From assembly GCA_030407505.1 (NCBI GenBank), contig JASDDH010000004.1, positions 1 through 64,000 on the forward strand: a stretch of 64,000 bases of DNA, read 5' to 3'. The notes beneath the pieces were generated by a model. It worked only from the letters and a program-made list of their open reading frames with translations, had not been told where the DNA came from and searched no databases. Both the position numbers and the translations under genes were made by a program. Positions 1 through 8,555 of the stretch are shown in pieces; the stretch's first letter is position 1, and every line of letters starts with the position of its first letter. The DNA is from Planococcus sp. APC 4015. Lineage in GTDB: Bacteria > Actinomycetota > Actinomycetes > Actinomycetales > Microbacteriaceae.

Positions 1-2
1 GG

Positions 3-2261
3 GTGGGGGCGTCCGTCCGGCCCGAACCGGCGCGGCGCATCGTGCAGGGACTCGAGCCCTTCACGTTCGACACGGCCATGGCCGGCACCCTCGTCATCCG
101 GGTGCTCGGCTCCCCCCACGCGCACGCCCGCATCGCCGCGATCGACACGGATGCCGCCGAGGCTCTCCCCGGCGTCGTGGCGGTCTTCACGCACGAGAAC
201 GTGCCGACGCGGCGCTTCTCGACCGCGCGCCACGAGCACCGGGAGGACGACCCCGACGACACGCGGATCCTCGACGACGTCGTGCGATTCGTGGGGCAGC
301 GGGTCGCCGCGGTGGTCGCCGAGGATGCCGAGGTCGCCGAGGCGGCGCTGCGCCTGATCCGCGTGACCTACGACGAGCTGCCGGCGGTGTTCGACCCCGA
401 GGCATCCCGCACCGTGGGCGCACCCGTGCTGCATCCGGAACTGACCGCCGATGACCGCGTGTCCGATGCTTCGCGCAACGTGATCGCGGCACTCCACGAC
501 GGCATCGGCGGCGACCCCGCCGCCGCTCTCGCCGCGAGCGACGTCACGGTCACCGGCACGTGGCGCACCGGGCGGGTGTCGCACGCGCAGCTCGAGACCC
601 ACGGCGCGATCGGCCGGCTCGACGACGACGGGCGACTCGTGGTGCGCTCGAGCACGCAGGTGCCGTTCCTCGTACGCGACGAGCTCTCCTACCTGTTCGA
701 CCTTCCGCGCGACCGGGTGCGGGTCGTCGCCGCTCGCGTCGGCGGCGGGTTCGGCGGCAAGCAGGAGATGTTCGCCGAAGACCTCGTCGCACTCGCGGTG
801 CTGCGCACCGGGCGCCCGGCGGCGTACGAGTTCTCGCGGACGGAGGAGTTCCGGCGCACGTCGCTGCGGCATCCGTTCGTCGTCGGGGTCACCCTCGGGG
901 CCACAGCCGACGGCGTGCTCACCGCGATGGCGCTCGACGTGCTCAGCGACACCGGCGCGTACGGCAACCACAGCATCGGCGTGCTGTTCCACGGGGTGTC
1001 GGAGTCGGTCAACGTCTACCGCTGCCCGGTCAAGCGCATCGACGCCGAGGTCGTGTACACGAACAACGTTCCGTCCGGAGCCTTCCGCGGGTACGGGCTC
1101 GGGCAGGTGATCCTCGGGGTCGAATCCGCGATGGACATGCTCGCCGAGCGTCTCGGCATCGATCCGTTCGACCTGCGCCGCATCAACGCCGTGCGCGAGG
1201 GCGACCCCCTGCTGACGGTGAGCGTCGAGCCCGAAGAAGACCTCGTCTGGGGCAGCTACGGGCTCGACCAGTGCCTCGATCTCGCACAGGGCGCGCTGCA
1301 GCGGGGCAACGGCGTGCAGGCCCCGCCGGGCTGGCTCGTGGGCGAGGGCATGGCGCTGTCCCTCATCGCCGCGATGGCTCCGGGAATGCACCACGCGCAC
1401 ACGTCGGCGACGCTCCGACCCGACGGGACGTTCGCGCTGTCGGTCGGCACCGCCGAGTTCGGCAACGGCACGAGCACCGTGCACCGGCAGATCGCGGCGT
1501 CCGTGCTCACGGCGTCGCCCGATCGCATCGTGCTGCGCGCCGCCGACACCGACATCGTCGAACACGACACCGGCGCTTTCGCCTCTGCGGGCGTCACGAA
1601 CGCCGGCAAGGCCCTGCAGTCGGCGTGCCTGGCACTTCGCGACCGGATGCTGGCGATCGCCCGCGACCTGACGGGCTCGGGCCCCGCCACCCTCGTCGCC
1701 GACGGCGTCGACGTGGACGGGCGCGTCGTGCCGTTCGCCGACATCGTCGCCGCGGCGGGCGAGCCCGCCCGCACAGCCGAGGGCCTGACCGCGCTCGGCT
1801 ACTCCGACGGCACCGAGCGCAGCCTGTCGTTCAACGTCCACGCGGTGCGCGTGGCCGTCGACGCCGAGACCGGCTCGGTGCGCGTGCTGCAGTCGGTGCA
1901 GGCCGCCGATGCCGGGTTCATCCTCAACCCCGCGCAATGCCGCGGTCAGATCGAGGGCGGTGCCGCCCAGGGCATCGGCAGCGCCCTCTACGAGGAAGTG
2001 CTGATCGACGAGCGCGGCGCGATCATCAACCCCGTCTTCCGCACCTATCGCGTGCCGCAGTTCGCCGACATCCCCACCACCGAGGTCCTCTTCGCCGACA
2101 CCCACGATCGCGTGGGCCCGTTCGGCGCGAAATCCATGAGCGAATCGCCGTACAACCCGGTCGCAGCGGCCGTCGGCAACGCCATCGCCCGCGCCCTCGG
2201 ACGACGTCCCTTCCAGCAGCCGTTCACGCGTGAGCGTGTGTGGCGGGTCGCGCAGGGCTAG
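3..2261 (+). CDS. Xanthine dehydrogenase-type molybdopterin-binding subunit (5' truncated)
   Basis: Large molybdenum-cofactor subunit of a xanthine dehydrogenase/aldehyde oxidase family enzyme. It would hydroxylate hypoxanthine or xanthine to urate in the cytoplasm together with FAD and 2Fe-2S subunits, which should lie left of the window. The frame is open to the window edge. The visible N-terminus (VGAS...) matches the stretch that normally follows a short leader, so the true start is probably upstream. Seen: a cofactor-binding GGGFGGK motif at residues 247-253 of the visible frame, FRGYG around 360, and a C-terminal GAKSMSES segment whose Glu (about 714) sits where the catalytic glutamate lies in this family. 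Its position before uricase-pathway genes favours a purine substrate over aldehydes. The substrate itself cannot be read from the sequence. Confidence 0.85.
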   Translation: MGASVRPEPARRIVQGLEPFTFDTAMAGTLVIRVLGSPHAHARIAAIDTDAAEALPGVVAVFTHENVPTRRFSTARHEHREDDPDDTRILDDVVRFVGQRVAAVVAEDAEVAEAALRLIRVTYDELPAVFDPEASRTVGAPVLHPELTADDRVSDASRNVIAALHDGIGGDPAAALAASDVTVTGTWRTGRVSHAQLETHGAIGRLDDDGRLVVRSSTQVPFLVRDELSYLFDLPRDRVRVVAARVGGGFGGKQEMFAEDLVALAVLRTGRPAAYEFSRTEEFRRTSLRHPFVVGVTLGATADGVLTAMALDVLSDTGAYGNHSIGVLFHGVSESVNVYRCPVKRIDAEVVYTNNVPSGAFRGYGLGQVILGVESAMDMLAERLGIDPFDLRRINAVREGDPLLTVSVEPEEDLVWGSYGLDQCLDLAQGALQRGNGVQAPPGWLVGEGMALSLIAAMAPGMHHAHTSATLRPDGTFALSVGTAEFGNGTSTVHRQIAASVLTASPDRIVLRAADTDIVEHDTGAFASAGVTNAGKALQSACLALRDRMLAIARDLTGSGPATLVADGVDVDGRVVPFADIVAAAGEPARTAEGLTALGYSDGTERSLSFNVHAVRVAVDAETGSVRVLQSVQAADAGFILNPAQCRGQIEGGAAQGIGSALYEEVLIDERGAIINPVFRTYRVPQFADIPTTEVLFADTHDRVGPFGAKSMSESPYNPVAAAVGNAIARALGRRPFQQPFTRERVWRVAQG

Positions 2262-2277
2262 ACGCTCCGCGGCATCC

Positions 2278-2315
2278 GTCACATCGCCGAAACACCCGGA
2301 CCGACGTGGTGAAAC
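2278..2315 (+). promoter_or_regulatory. Predicted GlnR-type box before the ABC transporter operon
   Basis: Four half-sites in exact 11-bp register: GTCAC (2278), GAAAC (2289), ACCGA (2300, degenerate) and GAAAC (2311), each separated by 6 bp. Actinobacterial GlnR sites have the form gTnAC-n6-GaAAC repeated. The site lies 56-93 bp upstream of the lipoprotein start. Nitrogen control is inferred; related arrays occur before the permease operon and uraD. Confidence 0.5.
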
Positions 2316-2370
2316 GTTCGAGGCATAGCGTCGACGTGATCACATCTGCATCAGAAGGGGAGCCAACCCG

Positions 2371-3474
2371 ATGGCATCACACAGCACTCTCTCTCGGCGC
2401 GGGCGCATCGGCGCCGTCGCCGCCGCGTCTCTCGCGGCCGCACTCGTGCTCGGAGGCTGCGCCTCCGGCGGCAGCGAGCCCGCGGCATCCGGCGACGCTG
2501 AGGCCGCGTCGTTCGGAGAGATCAGCGTCCAGTACTCGTGGATCAAGAACGAGGAGTTCGCCGGCGAGTTCTACGCGTACGAGAACGGGTACTACGACGA
2601 AGCCGGCTTCTCGGAGGTCACCGGCATCGCCGGCCCCGACACCGGCGTCGCCAAGCTGCTGTCCGGAACGGTGCAGGTCGCGCTGAGCGACGCCGCGTCG
2701 GTCGGCGCAGCGGTCGCCGAGCAGGACGCCCCGCTCAAGATCGTCGCCACCACGTTCCAGAAGAACCCGTTCACGATCCTCTCGCTCACCGACGGCGGCG
2801 ACATCGCGACCCCCGAAGACCTCATCGGCAAGAAGATCGGCGTGCAGGACTCCAACGCCTCGGTCTTCGCGGCGCTCCTCGCGGCCAACGACATCGACCC
2901 GGCAGACCTCGAGATCGTGCCGGTCGACTTCGACCCGACCCCGCTGATCAACGGCGAGGTCGACGGCTTCATGGCCTATCTCACCAACGAGGCGATCACG
3001 GTCGAGATGTCGGGCTACCCCGTCACGAACCTCGCCTACGCCGAGAACGGCCTGCCGTACGTCGCCGAGGCGTTCACGGTGACCGACCAGTACCTCGCCG
3101 AGAACCCCGATCTCATCAAGGCGTTCCTGATCGCCGAGATCAAGGGCTGGACCGACACGTTCACCAACCCGGTCGAAGACACCGCCGCGCTCGTGACGAA
3201 GTACTACAACGAGTCGGCCGCCGCCGGTGACCTCACCTTCGGCGAGCTCGACCCGGCGAAGGTCGCCGCGGGCATCACCGCCCAGGCGCTCCTGATCTCG
3301 ACCGAGGAGACCGAGGCCAACGGCCTGTTCACGATCTCGGACGAGCTCAAGGAGCAGACGCTCGCCTCGCTCGCCGCCTCGGGCTGGGAGCTCGAGTCCG
3401 ACGACCTGTTCGACACGACGATCATCGACGAGATCTACGCCGAGAACCCCGACCTGCTGGACTACCTGCCGTAA
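2371..3474 (+). CDS. ABC transporter substrate-binding lipoprotein (SsuA/NMT1-like)
   Basis: Extracytoplasmic solute receptor of 367 residues. The signal peptide ends in a lipobox (LVLGGC, Cys30), so it is a membrane-anchored lipoprotein. The mature part has the look of the NMT1/SsuA/TauA family, with a probe-like start (VQYSWIKNEEFAGEFYAY) and a GPDTGVAKLLSGTVQVAL segment typical of nitrate, sulfonate and pyrimidine-precursor binders. A purine-rich stretch (aaggggag) precedes the ATG. It is first in a four-gene operon with an ATPase and two permeases. The setting between xanthine dehydrogenase and allantoin genes suggests a purine, ureide or other nitrogen compound as substrate, but this is inference from context. 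Confidence 0.85.
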   Translation: MASHSTLSRRGRIGAVAAASLAAALVLGGCASGGSEPAASGDAEAASFGEISVQYSWIKNEEFAGEFYAYENGYYDEAGFSEVTGIAGPDTGVAKLLSGTVQVALSDAASVGAAVAEQDAPLKIVATTFQKNPFTILSLTDGGDIATPEDLIGKKIGVQDSNASVFAALLAANDIDPADLEIVPVDFDPTPLINGEVDGFMAYLTNEAITVEMSGYPVTNLAYAENGLPYVAEAFTVTDQYLAENPDLIKAFLIAEIKGWTDTFTNPVEDTAALVTKYYNESAAAGDLTFGELDPAKVAAGITAQALLISTEETEANGLFTISDELKEQTLASLAASGWELESDDLFDTTIIDEIYAENPDLLDYLP

Positions 3475-3480
3475 GGGATC

Positions 3481-4302
3481 ATGACCATCTCGTCCAACGT
3501 GGATGCCGGTGCCCAGACGGGCACCGGCATCCAGATCTCCGGAGTATCGAAGTCCTTCGCGCTGCGCGGAGGCAAGTCGCTCCTCGCTCTGCAGGACACC
3601 GACCTGCACACCGAGAAGGGCTCGTTCCTGGCCCTTCTCGGCCCGTCCGGATGCGGCAAGTCCACGATCCTGCGCATCCTCGCGGCCCTCGAGCACCCCA
3701 GCACGGGCACGGCGCTGGTCGACGGCGAGACGCCCGACCAGATGCGTGCCGCCAGCGAGCTCGGCATCGCCTTCCAGGACCACGCGCTGCTCCCCTGGCG
3801 CAGCGTGCGCAAGAACATCGAGCTGCCGTTCGAGGTGGCCGGCAAGCCGGTCGACAAGGACTACGTCGACGAGCTGATCGCGCTCGTGGGCCTCAAGGAT
3901 TTCGCCGGCGCCAAGCCCGCCCAGCTCTCAGGCGGCATGCGCCAGCGCGCGTCGATCGCCCGGGCCCTGGTGCTCAAGCCGTCGGTGCTGCTGCTGGATG
4001 AGCCCTTCGGCGCGCTCGACGACATGACGCGTCAGAACCTCAACCTCGAGCTGCTGCGCATCTGGACCGAGAAGCCCGCGACGACGCTGCTCGTGACCCA
4101 CGGCATCAGCGAGGCGATCTTCCTCGCCGACCGCGTCGCCGTCATGTCACCCCGGCCCGGACGCATCAAGGAGATCATCGAGATCGATCTCCCCCGTCCG
4201 CGTACGCCCGACATGATGCGCACCCCCGAGTTCCACGCCTACGTCGACCGGGCCTCCGAGCTGCTGTTCGGCTCCGACGGCCGCGCCGAGGCGGAGGCGT
4301 AG
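3481..4302 (+). CDS. ABC transporter ATP-binding protein
   Basis: Cytoplasmic ATPase of the importer, 273 residues, a usual length for SsuB/TauB/NitD-type subunits. Walker [10 protein letters not shown] is at residues 54-62, followed by a Q-loop ([11 protein letters not shown]), the signature LSGGMRQR, Walker [14 protein letters not shown] and the H-loop histidine in LVTHGISEA. It starts 6 bp after the receptor gene and is immediately followed by the first permease gene, so the set is one transcription unit. Confidence 0.93.
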   Translation: MTISSNVDAGAQTGTGIQISGVSKSFALRGGKSLLALQDTDLHTEKGSFLALLGPSGCGKSTILRILAALEHPSTGTALVDGETPDQMRAASELGIAFQDHALLPWRSVRKNIELPFEVAGKPVDKDYVDELIALVGLKDFAGAKPAQLSGGMRQRASIARALVLKPSVLLLDEPFGALDDMTRQNLNLELLRIWTEKPATTLLVTHGISEAIFLADRVAVMSPRPGRIKEIIEIDLPRPRTPDMMRTPEFHAYVDRASELLFGSDGRAEAEA

Positions 4303-5106
4303 ATGCGCGCCGTGCGGCTTCCCACCTGGGCTGCCGGTCTCATCGGCGGTGTGGCGCTGATCGTCGTGTGGTGGTTGTTCTCCCTCGCGCTCCAGCCCGC
4401 GCCCGGAACGACGTTCACCCCCGTCCCGTCGCCGGGGGCGGTGTTCCAGTGGCTCTTCCTCGACGGCAACATCGCCGGCGCCTGGGGTGTCTTCCAGCCC
4501 ACGCTCGTCGCCGCCGGGATCGGCTACCTGTGGGGCAACGGCATCGCCCTCGTGCTGGCATCCTTCGTTCTCGTGTTCCCCAAGACCGAGACGGTCATCA
4601 CCCAGATCGCCGTCGTGAGCTACTGCCTGCCGATCGTCGCGGTCGGCGGCATCTCGGTCGTCGTGCTCGGCGGGGCCAAGAACCCCGGCGATCCGTCCTC
4701 GACCGCGATCTTCCTCGCCGCACTGGTGTGCGTGTTCACCACCGTCGTCGGCTCGATCCTCGGCTTCAAGTCGGCCGACAGGTCTTCGCTGGACGTCGTG
4801 CGGGTCTTCGGCGGCGGCGCATGGACGCAGCTGCGCAAGGTGCGTCTCATCGCCGCGCTGCCGGCGATCCTCAACGCCCTGCAGATCGCGGTGCCGACCG
4901 CCTTCCTCGGCGCGGTCCTCGGCGAGTACCTCGGCGCGATCACCGCCGGCGTCGGACCGACGCTCATCCGCCTGCAGGGCCAGCTCGACTCGGCCGGTGT
5001 GTGGTCGGTGTTCCTCCTGTGCGCCGTGTTCGCGCTCGCCGCCTACGGCCTCGTGGGCCTCGTCGTCCGATTCGTGACCCCCTGGGTCTCGGGGAGCACC
5101 TCATGA
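4303..5106 (+). CDS. ABC transporter permease 1 (SsuC/TauC-like)
   Basis: Integral membrane permease of 267 residues with about six hydrophobic segments. It has a cytoplasmic loop of the EAA type near residues 160-185 (VRVFGGGAWTQLRKVRL), where the ATPase couples. The ATG directly follows the ATPase stop codon. A second, non-identical permease follows, so the pore is probably a heterodimer, unlike the homodimeric SsuC. Assigned to the BPD_transp_1 family by its topology and loop. Confidence 0.9.
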   Translation: MRAVRLPTWAAGLIGGVALIVVWWLFSLALQPAPGTTFTPVPSPGAVFQWLFLDGNIAGAWGVFQPTLVAAGIGYLWGNGIALVLASFVLVFPKTETVITQIAVVSYCLPIVAVGGISVVVLGGAKNPGDPSSTAIFLAALVCVFTTVVGSILGFKSADRSSLDVVRVFGGGAWTQLRKVRLIAALPAILNALQIAVPTAFLGAVLGEYLGAITAGVGPTLIRLQGQLDSAGVWSVFLLCAVFALAAYGLVGLVVRFVTPWVSGSTS

Positions 5107-5978
5107 CCGAGACGCAGACCGCCCAGCTCGTGCTGGCCGCCGACCCCGCCGAGCAGGCGCGCCTCAAGGCCGACCGCACGAAGGCGCTGATGCGCACGAT
5201 CGGGCGATCGCTGGGCAATGCCGGCATCACCTTCGCGGTGGTGCTCATCCTGTGGCAGTGCATCGTCAGCTTCAGCGGCATCTCGCCCTTCATCGCCAAG
5301 GGGCCGCTCGACGTCTGGGTGTTCCTCTTCACCGACGAGGATGCCGCGGCCAACCGGGCCGCCATGGCCCCGCTCGTCGGCCAGACGCTCGTGGACTCGT
5401 CGATCGGGTTCGTCTTCGGCATGATCACCGCGGTGATCCTGGCCGTGCTGTTCAGCCTGTCCAAGGCGGTCGAGGCCGGGGTGATGCCCCTCGTGCTGTT
5501 GCTGCGGACGATCCCGCTCGTGTCGATCGCCCCGGTCATCATCCTCATCACGGGGCGCGGCACCGTGGCATCCGTCGCCGTCATCGGGACCATCGTCGTG
5601 CTGTTCCCGGCCCTCGCGAGCATCCTGTTCGGGCTCAGCCGCGCCAGCCGCCAGAGCATCGACGTCGTGCACGTCTTCGGCGGCGGGCGTCTGACCGCGC
5701 TTCGCAAGGTCAGCATCCCGGGCGCCGGCCCGTCGCTGTTCGCGGCGGCGCGGGTCTCGGTGCCGGGAGCCGTGACCGGCGCCCTGCTGGCCGAGTGGCT
5801 CTCGACGGGTCAGGGCATCGGCGGGTCGATCCTCAAGTTCAACGCGCAGGCGCAGTTCACCGAGCTGTGGACGTCGATCGCGCTGATCACCCTCATCACG
5901 CTGCTGCTCTACAACATCGTGCAGATCGTCGAGAACATCGTGCTCGTGCGCATGGGCATGACGCCCGGCCAGCGCTGA
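5103..5978 (+). CDS. ABC transporter permease 2 (SsuC/TauC-like)
   Basis: Second membrane permease, 291 residues. The ATG at 5103 overlaps the stop of permease 1 (ATGA), implying translational coupling; the frame is open further upstream but that part is a shadow of permease 1. The N-terminal 30 residues are cytoplasmic and charged. Membrane segments follow, with a coupling loop (VHVFGGGRLTALRKVSI) very like that of permease 1, which supports descent by duplication. It is the last gene of the importer operon and is followed by a long hairpin. Confidence 0.9.
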   Translation: MTETQTAQLVLAADPAEQARLKADRTKALMRTIGRSLGNAGITFAVVLILWQCIVSFSGISPFIAKGPLDVWVFLFTDEDAAANRAAMAPLVGQTLVDSSIGFVFGMITAVILAVLFSLSKAVEAGVMPLVLLLRTIPLVSIAPVIILITGRGTVASVAVIGTIVVLFPALASILFGLSRASRQSIDVVHVFGGGRLTALRKVSIPGAGPSLFAAARVSVPGAVTGALLAEWLSTGQGIGGSILKFNAQAQFTELWTSIALITLITLLLYNIVQIVENIVLVRMGMTPGQR

Positions 5979-5993
5979 CCCCAGCCATAACCG

Positions 5994-6062
5994 GTGAGCC
6001 TCCATCCGCCGGCCGAGACCGTGGGTGAACCCCGCGCTCTCGGCCGCCAGGTGGAGGCTCAC
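5994..6062. terminator. Bidirectional hairpin terminator between convergent operons
   Basis: Two 25-nt arms (5994-6018 and 6038-6062) pair with only three mismatches. They start with GTGAGCCTCCA and its exact complement, then CGGCCGAGA with its complement, around a 19-nt loop. It occupies nearly the whole gap between the plus-strand importer and the minus-strand allantoate gene, so it probably ends transcription from both sides. Confidence 0.75.
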
Positions 6063-6069
6063 GGGGGGG

Positions 6070-7335
6070 TCAGAGGGGCTCGGCGGCGCGGTGCAGCACG
6101 GCCTCGGCGAGGGCCCGGATGCCGAGCGAGACGTCGCGCGCCGACACGGCCTCGTCGGGGTGATGGCTGATGCCGTCGGGGTTGCGCAGGAACAGCATCC
6201 CGACGTCGGTGAGCGCGCCGATCGCCATGCCGTCGTGACCGGCGCGGCTGAAGATCGTCGGCGGCGCGTCCGCACCCGGCTCGAGCGTCGACAGGATGCC
6301 CTCGCGCACGACGTCCTGGAGCAGGGGGGCGCAGAACACCGCCGGGGCGCTGTGCACCTCGCGGGCATGCCAGCGCAGCCCGCGACGGCCCATGATGTCG
6401 GAGATCTCGCCCGAGATGGCGTCCCACACCCGGTCGCGCGACCCGTCGAACTCGCCGCGCAGGTCCAGCGACAGCCGCGCTTCGCCGGGAACGATGTTGA
6501 CAGCCCCGGGGTAGGCCTCGAGCTGCCCGACGGTTCCGATGATGTGATGCTCGGCGCGGCAGATGCGCTCGACGGCGAGCGCCGCCTCGCTCGCCCCGAG
6601 CAGGGCGTCGTGGCGCATGTCGTAGGGCGTGCCGCCCGCGTGCCGCGCCTCGCCCTCGACGACGAGCTGGAAGCGCCGCGCCGACGCGATGGACGACACG
6701 ACGGCGAGCGATTCGCCGCGGCGGTCGAGCTCGGGACCCTGCTCGATGTGGGCTTCGAGGTAGCCGACCAGCTCATCCGGCCGCCGAGCGGCCTCGCCGA
6801 TGCGGCCGGGATCGAGCCCGAACTCCAGGAACGCTTCGCGCAGCGTCGTGCCGTCGGCATCCGTCAGCGCCCACCACTCGTCGTTCCACGACCCGGCGAC
6901 CGCCGACGACCCGAGCAGGGCCTTGCCGAAGCGCGTGCCCTCCTCGTCCGAGAAGGCGACGACCTCGATGGCGAACGGCAGAGCGGATGCCCGCAGCAGC
7001 CGCACGACCTCGAGGGCCATCAGCACGCCGACGATCCCGTCGAAGCGGCCGGCGTCCGGGACCGTGTCGAGGTGCGAACCCAGCATGAGCGCGGGCGCGT
7101 CCGGGTCGCCGAGGCGTCCGATCTGGTTGCCCGCGGCATCCTGTCTCGTCGTCATGCCGATCTCGCGCATCCACTCGGCGGCGAGGCGGTTGACGCGCGC
7201 GTGCTCGGGCGAGAGGTAGACCCGCTCGATCGTGCCCGTGACGGCGGTGATGCGGGCGAGCTCGTCGCAGCGCGCCATCACGCGGCGCGCGGCGGCCTCG
7301 ACGTCGACCGGTGGCAGGCGGAACGCGGTGCTCAT
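6070..7335 (-). CDS. allC: Allantoate amidohydrolase / Zn-dependent M20 hydrolase
   Basis: M20 family hydrolase of 421 residues; the AllC/hydantoinase-carbamoylase branch removes ammonia and CO2 from allantoate to give ureidoglycine. Metal ligands are visible as the His in LGSHLDTV, the Asp in DGIVGVL and the Glu pair in FSDEEGTRF, and GHDGMAIG is near the C-terminus. The start (MSTAFRLPP) overlaps the stop of the aminotransferase gene by four bases; the frame is open further upstream but without a plausible start. It is the last gene of the ureide operon. N-carbamoyl-amino-acid hydrolases look alike, but the genes around it make allantoate the best guess. Confidence 0.85.
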   Translation of the reverse strand: MSTAFRLPPVDVEAAARRVMARCDELARITAVTGTIERVYLSPEHARVNRLAAEWMREIGMTTRQDAAGNQIGRLGDPDAPALMLGSHLDTVPDAGRFDGIVGVLMALEVVRLLRASALPFAIEVVAFSDEEGTRFGKALLGSSAVAGSWNDEWWALTDADGTTLREAFLEFGLDPGRIGEAARRPDELVGYLEAHIEQGPELDRRGESLAVVSSIASARRFQLVVEGEARHAGGTPYDMRHDALLGASEAALAVERICRAEHHIIGTVGQLEAYPGAVNIVPGEARLSLDLRGEFDGSRDRVWDAISGEISDIMGRRGLRWHAREVHSAPAVFCAPLLQDVVREGILSTLEPGADAPPTIFSRAGHDGMAIGALTDVGMLFLRNPDGISHHPDEAVSARDVSLGIRALAEAVLHRAAEPL

Positions 7336-8555
7336 GCGCCTCGATAGACGTCGGCCGCGGCATCCACCCCGCCACCGACCGGCACCGCGGCACCGAACCG
7401 TCGAAGCACCGTCTCGAGGGCCGCGAGGGTCGTGAGGACGGCGTCCTTGCGCGCGTTGTAGCCCATCGTCCCGATGCGCCACACCTTGCCGTGCAGGGGT
7501 CCGAACGAGGTGCCGATCTCGATGCCGAAGTCGTCGAGCATCGCGGTGCGAGCCTCGTCACCGGGAACTCCCGAGGGGATCTCGACCGCGACGACGTTGC
7601 TCATCTTGTGGGCGATGTCGCCGAAGACAACGAGCCCGAGTCCCTCGACGCCGGCGAGCATCGCGGCGCCGGCCACACGGTGGCGCTCGATGACGGCATC
7701 CCGCCCCTCGAGCATCAGCACGCGCGCGCATTCCCGGGCGCCGTAGAGCATCGAGGTGGCCTCGGTGTGGTGGTTGAGGCGGCGTGGACCCCAGTAGTCG
7801 AGGATCATGCCGAGGTCGAAGTAGTTGGAGCGCACGAAGTCGGCCGAATCCGGGTCGCCTTCTTCGCGGATGCCGGCCTCGATCTTCGCGCGCGAGCGGA
7901 TGACCTCGACCGCGCGCTCGGACAGCGTGATCGGAGCTGACCCCGACGGGCCGCCGAGGCACTTCTGCAGACCGGCGGTCGCGGCATCCAGACCCCAGGC
8001 ATCCGCCTCGAAGGCATTGCCGCCCAGCGAAGCGGTCGCATCGCTGTAGAACAGCACGCCGTGACGCGCGCAGATCGCGCCGATGTCTTCCAGCGGCTGC
8101 AGCATCGTCGTCGAGGTGTCGCCCTGCACGAGGGCGAGGAGCGTGGGCTTCACCCGCACGATCGCCTCTTCGATGACGGATGCCGGGAACACCTGGCCCC
8201 ACGCCGTCTCGATGGTGTGCACCTCGGCCATCGCGCGCTCGGCGATCTCTGCGAGCAGGTGCCCGAACCGGCCGAACACGGGCACGAGCACGCGGTCGCC
8301 GGGACGGATGAGCGACACCATCGCAGCCTCGATGCCCGCCCGTGACGTGCCGTCGACGAGCAGCGTCGCGTCGTTGCGGGTCGACCACACGCCGCGGTAG
8401 AGCTCCTGCGTCTCGGTCATCGTCGCCGTCATGAACGGGTCGTACTGACCGACGAGGGGTGCCGACATCGCGGTCAGCACGCTCGGGTACGCCGAGATGG
8501 GGCCGGGGCCCATCAGCAGGCGGGCGGGCGGGTCGATCGGACCGGGGATGCTCAT
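7332..8555 (-). CDS. pucG: Ureidoglycine-glyoxylate aminotransferase (PucG-like)
   Basis: Class V PLP aminotransferase, 407 residues. It begins with the GPGP motif of alanine/serine-glyoxylate aminotransferases (RLLMGPGPISAYP). The Schiff-base lysine is probably Lys198 in LQKCLGGPSG. PucG moves the amino group of ureidoglycine to glyoxylate, yielding glycine and oxalurate. The neighbouring allC would supply ureidoglycine and the fused amidase upstream would consume oxalurate. It overlaps the genes on both sides by four bases. A plain alanine-glyoxylate or serine-glyoxylate role cannot be excluded from sequence alone. Confidence 0.83.
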   Translation of the reverse strand: MSIPGPIDPPARLLMGPGPISAYPSVLTAMSAPLVGQYDPFMTATMTETQELYRGVWSTRNDATLLVDGTSRAGIEAAMVSLIRPGDRVLVPVFGRFGHLLAEIAERAMAEVHTIETAWGQVFPASVIEEAIVRVKPTLLALVQGDTSTTMLQPLEDIGAICARHGVLFYSDATASLGGNAFEADAWGLDAATAGLQKCLGGPSGSAPITLSERAVEVIRSRAKIEAGIREEGDPDSADFVRSNYFDLGMILDYWGPRRLNHHTEATSMLYGARECARVLMLEGRDAVIERHRVAGAAMLAGVEGLGLVVFGDIAHKMSNVVAVEIPSGVPGDEARTAMLDDFGIEIGTSFGPLHGKVWRIGTMGYNARKDAVLTTLAALETVLRRFGAAVPVGGGVDAAADVYRGA